Source: Sipunculus nudus
Taxonomy: Eukaryota; Annelida; Sipuncula; Golfingiida; Sipunculidae
Length of the DNA stretch: 64,000 nt
NCBI GenBank assembly: GCA_026874595.1
Contig: CM049315.1
Span: 36,532,164 to 36,596,163, forward strand
Direction of reading: 5' to 3'
Shown here: piece by piece, positions 53,889-64,000 of the stretch
How the letters are laid out: each line of letters starts with the position of its first letter
Numbering within the stretch: the first letter of the stretch is position 1
Position numbers and translations under genes: made by a program
The notes under the pieces: generated by a model
The model's database searches: none
What the model saw: only the letters and a program-made list of their open reading frames with translations
Told to the model about the DNA's origin: nothing

Positions 53889-53933
<45 letters not shown>

Positions 53934-55929
53934 GAAAGACAGAGAATAAATGAATGAGAGAAAGACTCGGAGAGAAAGGACCATGTATTTAACTGTTATT
54001 ATTTGTCCTATTTGTTTCTATTTGTTACTTTTTAAATAGCAATAGAGCATTGGAACGCATCGATTTCTATAAAATTGATTTTCTTCTTACTTATTACAAT
54101 TTATAATAATATAATTACAATTTAAACTCTTCCGCGCCATATACATACGGGGAACACGAGAAATACAGAATAACGCAAATAGCTCCCTTGTCCCGGATAT
54201 GCCTATAAAGGCCTAAAATTGCCGTTGAAAGGGTTGATTATGAATACCTGGTTCATGCAATTGAATGCGATTTTCATCTGACTCGCCCGTTTAGTTTCTG
54301 TGAGAACCACGACCAATTAAACAACAAAACCATCGCCGAATAAGTTATCTTTTAGCATACCTGACATGCGTCATTCTAGTGATTACTATGTTGAATCATA
54401 CGCTCAGTTGTGTCAAAAAGAGTAAAAGTCAAACTGACAAACAATTATTTGTTAACGAACGGTAGTCATTTAATTGGACCATATCTATGCCATACATGAT
54501 CTCCTATTAGCTAGAATTACTGTGAAATTTGATGCAATATGATAGATTCAAACCATGCTGTGTCTAGGGTTTGATCATTGTACCCAGGCCATGTGTGTCC
54601 TGTATGTGATATACACACTCCTCATTTTCTTATTTTATATTACATACAGTTACCCGGTAGTTTGATAAAGATGGGTTGAACTGTTATGGCATCACAGATG
54701 TAATTGCCACATTTTCATTGAGTTAATTATAAAACTTGCCGCTATAGATGCCTGACCAATGCCTCCAGTTGGGCTTGCGTTTGGTATGAGGCGGTGAAAC
54801 ATTTTGAACAGTGCCACGTATACCTTCGTCTAAACCAACTTGCGCTGTTATTCATCTTATGCCCAGCATAACCCATGGATTCATCGGGCCAAGCATAACC
54901 CATGGATTCATCGGAAGCTAACTCAGTGAGTCATCGCATGATCTCTCATATCCTGTTTAAGTATTCACCAGCAGGGTAGAAAAATATATTAATTTGATAA
55001 TTTTTATTATCAGGGATTTCGAAGTCTTTTTTAAAGGAATAAAGCGTGACGTACGGGATGTCCCCTAATACCTAATGCCGGTGCACATAGGGTGAAAAGC
55101 ATGACCTTATAATTTTTATTTTTTTTAAGGTATATTTGGTGAGATGAAGTCTCATGGTATTGTCTGATGTGTATTTTAAAGTGTTTCGACGTATAATTAT
55201 GAAAAAAATCAGAAAGACCAATTCTGATACATTATGTTTCCTGTAATATTTTAAAATTGCTGGCTTGCTGAGACTTGACATCGCAACCCGTACTTCCTTA
55301 TCTCCGAGCAATCTTACAGTCATCTGCCAGTATGATATATCTAGTTTCTCTGAGCTGAAAGTCCCGTGTCACGTGTAATGACAGAGATCTTATCTGCGTT
55401 TAACACGCTTCTGGTTAAAATTAGAGAATAACATGAATTGTGGCCAGAAAGCGAGGGCTGTGCTCATCGCTAAGGAATTGTATGAATCTCATGTGACGTC
55501 ACACTGTTGGGGTTCTACATGAAGTTTTGTTATAATATGTCTAGGTATATGGAGCTACCTTATTTTTGGAGGCAAGGCTCCTGTTGAAGTCTCTATTACG
55601 TATCTTGCTCTATTTGACAAAACCCGCACAGCTGACTCATTCGGCCCGAACACGGCAGATGATCAATGAGGGCAATGCTTATGTATGAGGTCCAGTGTTT
55701 TGTGCGTGTTATTGGCTTGTAACCTGCCAATCGGGAGAAGTGCTGACCAGGAGCTACGTCATTAAATTAATTATTATTTATATCATATAAACTTTATTTA
55801 TTTAACATGAATTGTGCAAATAGTTAGTTAAACTAATTAGACCACTCTCCGTGGTGAGTGCGGTAGTGGCTGGAGGTGGTGGAAACCGGAGAACCCGGAG
55901 AAAACCACCGACTGTTGACGACTAACAGA

Positions 55930-55967
<38 letters not shown>

Positions 55968-56261
55968 ATCTAGCTATCTATCTGTCTAGCTATCTATCTA
56001 TTCCATCTATTCTATATACATATATAAGCTTTCCATTTGATATTAACAATCACATAAAATATAAGCCAGTTGTACTTTAAACAGATAAATTTGACACAAT
56101 AAAAATATCCGTATCAAGCTTTTCATAAAAATGATTAATGAATAGACAAAGCATTTATGCAAATCTAAGTGTAAACAGCAAAAGTGGATATGTATATATA
56201 TATTTATATATGTTGCTATATAGTTTACCCTATATAGCAACATATATAAATATAAATATAA

Positions 56262-56326
<65 letters not shown>

Positions 56327-56500
56327 CAAATGCCCTTGCTGCCTGCATAACCGCAGTGTTCAGAGGGCACGATAACCGGGACGATACGCATGCGCAGTCA
56401 CCTCTCTGATACGGGTTGACGTTTTCTGTAAGGAAGTATTAACTCGCTAACTGTCAGCAGATACTGATTATGCCAGACGACTGTGATGTAAGGAGCTAGC

Positions 56501-56556
56501 ATGGCGCTGTTTGGCTACGTTATTCTTGCCGCATGTGTAGCGATACAAATATACAG
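56501..56556 (+). other. Candidate signal-peptide first exon, copy 3 (speculative)
   Basis: Same 18 codons, followed directly by CAG|GTAGGT, a good splice donor at 56557. The about 500 bp that follow, including the possible second exon, show almost no change from copy 1 although the rest of copy 3 is more diverged. Confidence 0.25.
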
Positions 56557-58202
56557 GTAGGTGATTTTATTTATCACACATACACACATGTTATATTATA
56601 AATTCTTTAATATAAACTGTTTATCTCAAAATACAATGAGTTTAAATAGGATTTACAAAAATAAATCAAACATTGTGTCCGTGGCATATAGTTATAGGGA
56701 TTTTGTCTGAAAATGGCTTTCATGTTTATTTATGAGACGAATATTAGAAAATGCCTACTTAATGCATTAATGTAAAAGCCCGATTAAGGTTATGGTACAA
56801 GTATATATCATGATATATCCGACTTGACCATTTGCCTTCCTGGAGTTCAAGGCCTTTTCAGTCTGACAGCTTTCCAGACCCGCTGTGTAGTCCTATACAC
56901 TTGTCTGCCGCCCAACACCAGAACCCATTCAATCTTGGGTGAAGGACAAAACTATGGACAGGGGATCTGGCTGTGGGTACCTATTAAGATCACGAAATGT
57001 TTACTTATCATATATGTTATTTCAGAAGATAATATTCTAGCTTTTGAACATCTCGGCCATCATAGGTAAACGCTATTCAAAATCGTAGTGATATATGACC
57101 AATGGCTGATGAATATGAGCTGAAAAAACATTGTCCCAACAGCAGCTGTTTGTCTGTTACCCCTTCGGGCTTGAAGTTCTTATACAGTAACCCGATACAT
57201 CCACAGGAAAAGGGTTCCAGCCAGCTTAAATGAATGTATGTGTAATTTATATCTCATGTTGGTCATATCAATAGAGCGGCGCGGATGGAAACTGATGTGC
57301 CTATCTGGCATAAACTCAGCTATATAAAGGGTGCTACGTATCGTAGACGTCTCCATTGCTTCTACAAAATATAATGGAATACAAAGAGCTGCTTTCTTGG
57401 AAAGACCAAGTAACGTCATTATTTTAATACAGGCCTGTTTTCTCTTTGAAGATGTTACACAAACTAATGGTGTACCAATCAATCGATAATTTAGATAAAT
57501 GGAGTTTTTTTTCATAATCGATTAAATTGATTGCATTTTTGCATAATCAATCACAAACGATTATATGTATGCATTTCAAAAGAACTCATATTATCCCGAT
57601 AAAACACTCTTATTCTGTCAGAGAAATATGAAAGACAGGACATGAAACAACATACAGCATTTTACCGATTCCTACCGAAAATAAGAACATTAGGATTTGG
57701 TATACATTGACCCAATATAAGAACATTAATGTCGGGGAGATACTTAAAATAATATATACCAAGTATCTAGTAAACTATAATTCGTATAACACACTTGTAA
57801 ATGATAATATGATTATATTTTAATCAATATTTAGAAAAATATATACCAAATATCTAGTGAAATATAATTGTTATAACACACATGTAAAAGAAGATATGTT
57901 TATATGTCAATCAATAAACATCATTATGTGTTGCCTAAATGTAATGTTTGTAATAAATGTCATGAGAACAACCTTTAATGTACGAATCTGAATTTATTTA
58001 TTTCTTATGAAAGGAAATCTTACATTGAATATGAGGTATTATTGATGATTGTTACATGTGCCATGTTTTAGTTTTTTCTTTACTTTATTTTGGTGGAGCT
58101 AACCGCCTCCATTCATTAATGCTGACTTATCTAATTGTTAAACTAAGTATTTACATCTGCAGAAATCATTTCGGTTTGTGACTGCACTAGACTTGGTTTT
58201 AG

Positions 58203-58506
58203 CACTCGCAATCTGTCATTTTATTTTGTATCCTGGTCTCACCCAGGCCCGGTGTCTACCGCCCCTGCAGGTCCTGGTTGTGTAATCATCCCCATTGCTG
58301 GGTCATAACACCAAGGAAGCTCCCAAAGACGCACTCATTTGTGAGTGATACACGGCTGTGGTATATAGCCTTCCCATTAAGCCCGCAGAGCGCTCACCAT
58401 GGGTGGGGGCCGACCGAGAAAACATCTTCACTCCTCGGCTGAGATTTGAACTCACGACCTCCCATGCAGAGTCCTGTGCTCTACCCCTGAGCCCCAGAGT
58501 CCGGTC
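58203..58506 (-). mobile_element. tRNA-derived SINE, copy 3 (diverged)
   Basis: Same SINE with many substitutions against the other two copies, including in the body near 58240-58320. Right flank now reads catgttttag, weakening the target-site duplication. Confidence 0.6.
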
Positions 58507-58666
58507 ATGTTTTAGTTAGTAGTTTTGAGTTCTCGTAGTCACACTGGGCATGTCAATGGCAACACACGGTTTTTCCTGCAACAAAATTGTATACATCCAT
58601 TTGCTTTAATTGGCGATACTGGCGAGCGACTTTATCAGATGATTTCCCAAAAACTTTCGCGAATTT

Positions 58667-58960
58667 GTCGGTCTGTTCTTGTCCTCTCTGCATACAGCGC
58701 CCGTTTTCCATATGTTCAATCCTCTGTTCAGATTTCACCAATACTTTAAAATATTAATTATGTGTGGGATAAAAAAATTATGGACAAAGTTATTCTATTA
58801 AATAATTAAAATTCTTCATGACACGCAAGCGCATCAATTTTACATTAATATTTTTGTCATGTGAACGCGAGAACCAACCTGTATATAAAATAGATACACA
58901 CACATATTTATTTATGGTAAAAGGCCTTTTTTTACTATTATTGTAATTATAATTATTGCA
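58667..58960. repeat. 294-bp segment present only in copy 3
   Basis: Sequence on both sides matches copies 1 and 2 (around 4750 and 32965), where the two flanks are directly joined. The ends share a short attt, so this could be an insertion in copy 3 or a microhomology deletion in the ancestor of copies 1 and 2. No gene or known element recognised. Confidence 0.7.
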
Positions 58961-59604
58961 TTTTAATCTTTTTTATCTCTATAATTATCACAGCAGTTTA
59001 TAATCTAGCTCTGGTACAACTTCTTTAACTGTCTTAACCATCACTGTTACTGTTAATGTGGGGGCAAAAAAGGTTGGTTTTTAGGTCACCGCGAATAAAT
59101 TTATTTTGATTATCTATAGCATTCACAGATATTGATCTCCGGCCGCTCGGACATTTCTCGCAAAAAAAGTAAAAAAAAATAACATTTCGATCAATTATGT
59201 TGCCCATTTTAAATGTTTAACAAAACTATTATGTTATTACCGTGTTGTCCCATGATCGAAAATCTATAATATCGAAAATCTATAATATCATATTATAATA
59301 ATTACCCTCCCGCAGCGTGTTCTAAAAATAGAATTGCCGATAATTTATATATACGTTCTTTCTGTCTTTACTATTAGTTAACTTCTACAGCTGCTACTGC
59401 ACTATCATAATTACTACACTATAACTATTACTTAACGTCTTTAACTATAAATATAACTTCACCCTGACAGGCAGATGTTATGTGAAATACAGCCACCCTG
59501 TGAACTAAATGGTCGGAAATATTACAACATGGGTAAAATATAAAGTTAGAGTAAAATCACTTTACATGTGACTTGTTTGTTTATCAAATTGAAATGTTAT
59601 TGTT

Positions 59605-59646
<42 letters not shown>

Positions 59647-59708
59647 TATTTATATATATATATATGAAAGAAATAAAGAATTGTTCAAAACAAAATTGTG
59701 GCATAAGA

Positions 59709-60298
59709 AAGCACATATTTACCAAATATTTGCCAAATACATTTGACACATCTGTACTCATCAATTCATATTTTCACAAGAACTGTAATAAACTTATGTT
59801 TAATAGGTTAAATGAACGCTCACCTTCCGATACCCTGTTGTATCTATATTACTTTGATTTCTCAACATGTCACGAGGTTCAAGTTAAAGGTTTAAAAGGT
59901 AAAGAGACATAGAACAAAATAATGCTTATTTCTTATCAACATATTGTTTACTAACTACTAGTCTAAATCTGCAATAAACCTATGTTACAGGAATAAATCA
60001 GGATGAAATCTCTAGAAATATGACACTAGAATTTGTAGAGACGAATTTTCATGACTTAATTTGCGTATACATATAACAATGCGTTTTAAGACGCGATATT
60101 TTAACTTCATGTGATAAAGCCAACTCACACATGCATATTTTTGCTCAAGTGACTTTCAGCTAAAGCAATCACCCTTTGTCCGTCGTCCGTCCGGCCATCC
60201 GTTAACAGGGAACAAATAATAACCGCTAGACCTAGAAACGTCTAACTGAAAATCCATGGAGATCCATGAAAAATTTAACAGGTCACCTGGAATTAGGT
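59709..60298. other. Single-copy sequence after the duplication break
   Basis: No match to the repeated unit. Contains a short gtccgtcgtccgtccgg stretch at about 60177. No gene recognised. Confidence 0.5.
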
Positions 60299-60583
60299 TG
60301 TTACGGAACCTAATATCAACAGATCACGTAGGCGTGACGAACACAAAATTTGTAACGGAGATAAAAAAAATCAGATTCTGTAACACTGAGCAGCGTGAAA
60401 TGTCTAGGGGAATAAATAAAGATGTCAGTGTTTTTTTTTGTTAACAAATAATTATAATTTATTCTTAAACAATCCTAACATTACAATACACTAAATCAAT
60501 ACAATTACACAGTATAACAACAGTACAACAGTCAATCAATACAAGTACATAAATAAAGTGTACAGTACCTGGATACCACCATG
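60299..60583 (-). mobile_element. Partial LTR, inverted relative to the solo LTR at 61631
   Basis: Reverse complement of the last about 285 bp of the 61631-62440 LTR (about 62157-62440), starting with the same TGTTACGGAA end. In LTR orientation it has AATAAA near 60459, absent in that form from the other copy. Similarity stops beyond 60583 at ggtggtatccag, so the 5' part is missing or too diverged. Confidence 0.65.
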
Positions 60584-61130
60584 CACTGTCAAGACAGGCA
60601 AGACATCTTGACCCTTGAATCTTAGAAATGTTTTTCTTAATGTAAAGGGAGGTTATTGTAGAGTCACCTTGGACACTGTAACCTACATTCTGCAAGATAT
60701 GTAAAAGAACATGATGTAAGCACACTCTAAGAAAATTTGCATGATTGGTTACAGTTGGAAGCATAGAAACTTTTAATTTGATTAGAATCCATGGAGGTTC
60801 ATGTAAACATTCTTTGGAAACCTGAACCAATGTCACGGTGACCTATATTCTACGGGCTATGTGCAAGAACATGATTTAAGCATCACTTTCATGGAAACCT
60901 ATTACCTGTGTCCCTCCATAGGCCCACTTTCCTTCTTTTTTATTCATATCTTTTAAGTGCATACCCAAGCGCGCAAGGCATTTGTTAGGGTTTCCACTAG
61001 TACATCGGTAGAGTAACAGTCTGTATATAAAAGTATTACTGCAAGTGATGTAAGATGTGTAATAAAATACACATGTATATATATAATGGAAATCTCTAGA
61101 TGATTAAGTATAAAATCTATGTCAATTTAC
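60584..61130. other. Unassigned sequence between the partial LTR and the LINE remnant
   Basis: A minus-strand open frame (60465-60836) overlaps the partial LTR, but its composition and lack of any recognised motif give no support for a gene. The rest holds nothing recognised. Confidence 0.4.
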
Positions 61131-61132
61131 CT

Positions 61133-61630
61133 TCATGTTACATGTGTTATATTAATTTGTTTATGTCTATTTAAAATATGTGTGTCACTAATAAAAGTAT
61201 GTACAACTGAAAATAAGTGTTGATTTTCTTCAAATGTTAGATGAGAGTGTCCTTTTAAAATAAAATTTATTAAGTCTGTGTTGTTGTTTAAATTTAGTCT
61301 TCTTGTGTAAGGTATGATGTTTTTCAGCATCTCCTGCCTTTCAACACTGAATTTCGGACATTTTAGAAAATAATGTTCAGCGTCTTCATGTTGATTTCAA
61401 CAATTGTTATTCTACAATATCCGTTTTCAGTAATGTGATGTAGATATAAATGATATTGTAGATGGCTAAGTCCGATTCTCATTCTCGTAAGATATATTGC
61501 AGCTGATCCCTTGCCTGTGCACTAATGTAATTTTTTTCTGTGGGAATAATGAATGCTTTAATGCATTTTTGAATTGTCCCAGTATGGGAAGTTTTTATAC
61601 GATCCTCCAGTTGGTTCCATAGTCTTATTG
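61133..61630 (-). pseudogene. LINE reverse-transcriptase C-terminal remnant, downstream part
   Basis: Minus strand reads RLWNQLEDRIKTSHTGTI, then across frameshifts LRMRIGLSHLQYHLY and EDAEHYFLKCPKFSVERQ. This order (W-N-L motif, R-x-G-L-S-x-L, H-x-x-x-x-C-P-x-F) is typical of the C-terminal tail of CR1/Jockey-like non-LTR retrotransposon polyproteins in invertebrates. At least one stop and one frameshift break it. The exact clade is not determined. Confidence 0.7.
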
Positions 61631-62440
61631 TGTTACAGGTGCTCTTTTTATTGTTTGACACGGGCGTGGCTCGTGTTTGTTGGGCTTTCTTGCCTGGCCG
61701 CTTGTTATATTCTCTGTTTAATCCGTGCTGGTTGAACACTCGTTGACATGTTGGCCTTGGGCTTTCACGCCTGGTCGTGGGTCACGTGATGACCCTGGTG
61801 TGTGGGGATACACACGGCTATGTTCTTCTCGATAATTCTTGAAACGCGTGTTTACTGTGTTGTGTGGGATCCTTAAGACTGTTCGAGAAGTGGAAAATTC
61901 TCGGCTTGAGGTGTGAAAGTATATAAAGGGACGGTGTTTTAGAAAAGAGCCAGAGAGAGCAGAGCAGATTCCAGCGAACGCAGAAGCGTGTGTCAGTTTC
62001 TAGGACCTTATCCGACGAATGCGGCAATTATAGATTAGACTTTCTCCGGGATTTTATGCATTTGGACTTCAGTTTACTTTCTGGATTGTTGCAAGAGCTT
62101 TACACTGGAATGTCATTCTCGGAGAGTATACATTTAAAGAACTTATCGTTGTGGCGGTGTTGGTATCCAGGTACTGAGCACATTATTTTCTATGTAATTG
62201 TATTGACTTATTGCTATACCGCTGTTTTACTGTATAATTGTATTGATTTAGTGTATTGTATTGTTAAGGTTGTTTTAAGTATAAATTATAGTATTTGTTA
62301 ACAAAAAACACTGAGTTCTTTATTCATTCCCCTAGACACTTCTCGCTGCCTAGTGTTAAAGAATCTAATTTTTTTTATCTCCGTTACAAAATTTGTGTTC
62401 ATCACGCATACGTGATCTGTTTATATTAGATTCCGTAACA
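61631..62440 (+). mobile_element. Solo LTR inserted in the LINE remnant
   Basis: An 810-bp block starting TGTTAC and ending GTAACA, flanked by ATTG on both sides (61627-61630 and 62441-62444). It has a TATA box at 61920-61927 (tatataaa), placing U3 before about 61950. No internal retrotransposon genes lie next to it, so it is a solo LTR. Superfamily unknown. Confidence 0.75.
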
Positions 62441-62660
62441 ATTGTTGCTGGTATGTATGATTTGTTGTATGACTCTTTGTTTGTTCGTATCGGTGTAAAG
62501 TCGTCTTCTCTCCTGCTGGGATATCGACTTTGCGACCCATGTCTTGGTGGAAGGAGATTTTGTAAATACCGTGGTGTTTCTCCATGAATGATTTTATGCA
62601 TATGTACAAGACTGAAGTATTTTCCTTCTCACCTTATCTTGCAGTTTGTAAAGAAAAAAA
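62441..62660 (-). pseudogene. LINE reverse-transcriptase C-terminal remnant, upstream part
   Basis: Minus strand reads YFSLVHMHKIIHGETPRYLQ, a Pro-rich segment, and SYNKSYIPAT at the edge of the LTR. It matches the usual run of invertebrate LINE reverse transcriptases (h-K-I-I-x-G-x-x-P-x-Y-L, then S-F/Y-x-P-x-T-I before R-L-W-N). The missing part resumes at 61626 on the other side of the solo LTR. A frameshift lies near 62620. Confidence 0.68.
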
Positions 62661-62778
62661 AGAAGACACGTTAATGACCCAAAAGCTTGCCTAAAAGATA
62701 TGAGTATCTAAATTCCATACTTTTGGGGCTATGAAGCGGAAGGAACGTTCACTTACTTTCATTTTACATTTTAGTAAT

Positions 62779-63015
62779 TTAAGAAAATTTGCGCCAGCCT
62801 AACTCAGCGTACGCAAAGTCCGATACGTTAATTATTTCAGACAAATATGTGAGCCCACGAAATGACGGTAAGCAAAAGCAGCAATTCTTATTGTACGCGG
62901 AAGCCAGAGTATGGAGCTGTTTGAGCAGCGGCGTGACCTGGTCAGTCTTACGCTTCTCAAGGGCGGAGACAGGATTTAGGAAAAGGAGATGTCCAACCCA
63001 GGGGTCTAATGACAA
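62779..63015 (-). pseudogene. Possible second LINE reverse-transcriptase fragment
   Basis: Minus strand reads KRKTDQVTPLLKQLHTLA and later GLTYLSEII, resembling the H-V-T-P-x-L-x-x-L-H-W-L-P ... P-x-Y-L-S-E-L-I region of CR1/L2-like reverse transcriptases, with the Trp lost. It covers the same protein region as 62441-62660, so it is likely a separate insertion. Confidence 0.35.
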
Positions 63016-63798
63016 AACCTGAAAGAAAGGTCCTCAGGTCCGGAAAATGGGGTTCAAGGCACCATAACTTGGTCTGGAACCCTTGAAAAGGTTGCAGTAG
63101 CTGAAAGGTGGGGGGAGGGGGGGGGGGGGGGCAAAACCCCCTGGACCCTCCCTTTAGATCCGCTACTGTTTCTTATTGAGGTGAGAAGCATGATTTATAA
63201 ACTATCTGCAAATCTAGGTAAACCAGCAAGAACTGAATCAAAGTAATCCAGGTGAGATATCACTGTACACAAATACATACACAGACATAAACATATTATA
63301 TGGTCCTAATAGCTAGTAGTAGTATAAGCTACAACTCTACCGACTTTTTTTACATGAAAGTGCAAGACTTAATAAGCGACGGCGATTTTATAAAAAAAAA
63401 AAAATCCGTGTGGCTTGTGGTTCACACTCCTTGATTTTTAAACCCAGCAGGTACATAATATCCGGATTCTTAGAAACAGTTGATATATAATCGGACAGCG
63501 ATCTACCAGCTCCAGACCGCCCGGGTTTAGAATTTTTTGCCACTGTGACGTATCGAGTTCCTGGCTGATCGGGAAGGGAAATCCCCTTCTTCCAAGGGCC
63601 CGCTCATAACAACGCTCATAACAACGGACGGTAGCCTACATAATATGGCTACTGTAAGTAAACTAAAATCACCGAGTGGTGTACCGTGTTCCGTATAGAG
63701 GCATAGGCGACATGTCAATCTGATCGCGAGCAAGAAACATCATCGAGTCACACCAGAGCCGCACACGGACATTGGGGGGGGGGGCGTAATCAAAGCCA

Positions 63799-63849
<51 letters not shown>

Positions 63850-64000
63850 CTGATAAAATCGGTATACCGGGCTTTTTACCAGGATTGTGGAGATGAATTA
63901 ACTAATATGAGGAATGTTGGCTTAGTTTTTTTTTTATTCTAAAAGTTTTTCAGTGGGATACTGTCATAATAAGATATGTACAAATATTTGTTTGTGCACT
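63016..64000. other. Right end of window, repeats only
   Basis: Poly(G) at 63113-63131 followed by ccctggaccctccctttaga, a poly(A) near 63392, another poly(G) at 63774-63784 and (TA)n at 63800-63846. No exon recognised. Confidence 0.5.

Larger units (their letters stand above)
28224..53922. repeat. Segmental duplication copy 2
   Basis: Nearly identical to copy 1 apart from scattered substitutions, microsatellite length changes, small indels (for example about 38 bp missing near 49960 between short cagcaaa repeats) and absence of the intron 5 transposon. In its place 47406-47600 holds about 200 bp of unrelated sequence. It passes directly into copy 3. Confidence 0.95.
51721..53922. other. 5' flank of gene 2 up to the unit junction
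   Basis: Counterpart of 26027-28223, with a shorter poly(G) run near 51861 and a longer (GACA)n tract at 53902-53930. No exon recognised. Confidence 0.6.
53923..59708. repeat. Segmental duplication copy 3, truncated and more diverged
   Basis: Matches 1-5458 and 28224-33671, then stops at 59708, just after a shared gtggcataag. It covers only the 3' flank of the unit and has no astacin exon. It carries more substitutions than separate copies 1 and 2 (clusters near 54.2 kb and 58.0-58.5 kb) and has 294 bp at 58667-58960 that copies 1 and 2 lack. Confidence 0.93.

Noticed and set aside
60465-60836. 123-codon minus-strand open frame
   Set aside because: Runs into a partial LTR and shows no domain; the frame is likely chance.
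63527-63733. 68-codon minus-strand frame at the right end
   Set aside because: No motif, no exon signals, inside repeat-rich sequence.

Overview
This window is animal nuclear DNA. It is AT-rich, full of (TA)n microsatellites, poly(G) tracts and transposon remnants, and its only well-supported genes are split by GT-AG introns. I found no bacterial operons, CRISPR array, rRNA or intact tRNA gene. The domain mix (astacin protease, EGF-like knot, several ShK modules) and the tRNA-derived SINEs suggest a lophotrochozoan, most likely a mollusc. That assignment is inference.

The dominant structure is a tandem segmental duplication. Bases 1-28223 (copy 1) recur at 28224-53922 (copy 2) and, truncated, at 53923-59708 (copy 3). 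Copies 1 and 2 are nearly identical. Copy 3 has more substitutions and ends abruptly inside the 3' flank, before any gene exon. The unit ends are arbitrary because the array is tandem and its left edge lies outside the window.

Each full unit carries one minus-strand gene of 13 coding exons (10295-26026 and 38542-51720). I reassembled each by hand into a 479-residue secreted astacin (M12A) zinc metalloprotease. In order it has a signal peptide, a propeptide with a furin-type site, a catalytic domain with the full zinc motif and Met-turn, a six-cysteine EGF-like segment, a natural Gly-Ser linker and four ShK domains. The two products differ at three residues (A151E, V189I, Y438N). A TATA box lies about 90 bp upstream of each start and an AATAAA signal about 210 bp after each stop.

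Around the genes are repeats. Each unit has tRNA-derived SINEs, a TAGGGCTG-ended TIR element and a pair of inverted repeat arms about 6.5 kb apart. Copy 1 alone has a 2.75 kb inverted-repeat element in intron 5, with palindromic 43-bp arrays at both ends. Intron 7 of both genes holds a decayed array of fragments resembling the end of exon 7, including the Met-turn codons. The single-copy tail (59709-64000) holds a LINE reverse-transcriptase remnant split by an 810-bp solo LTR, with a 4-bp target duplication that restores the LINE frame when both are removed mentally.

Limits: exon joins come from reading frame, splice consensus and domain continuity only. No transcript, database search or alignment was available.
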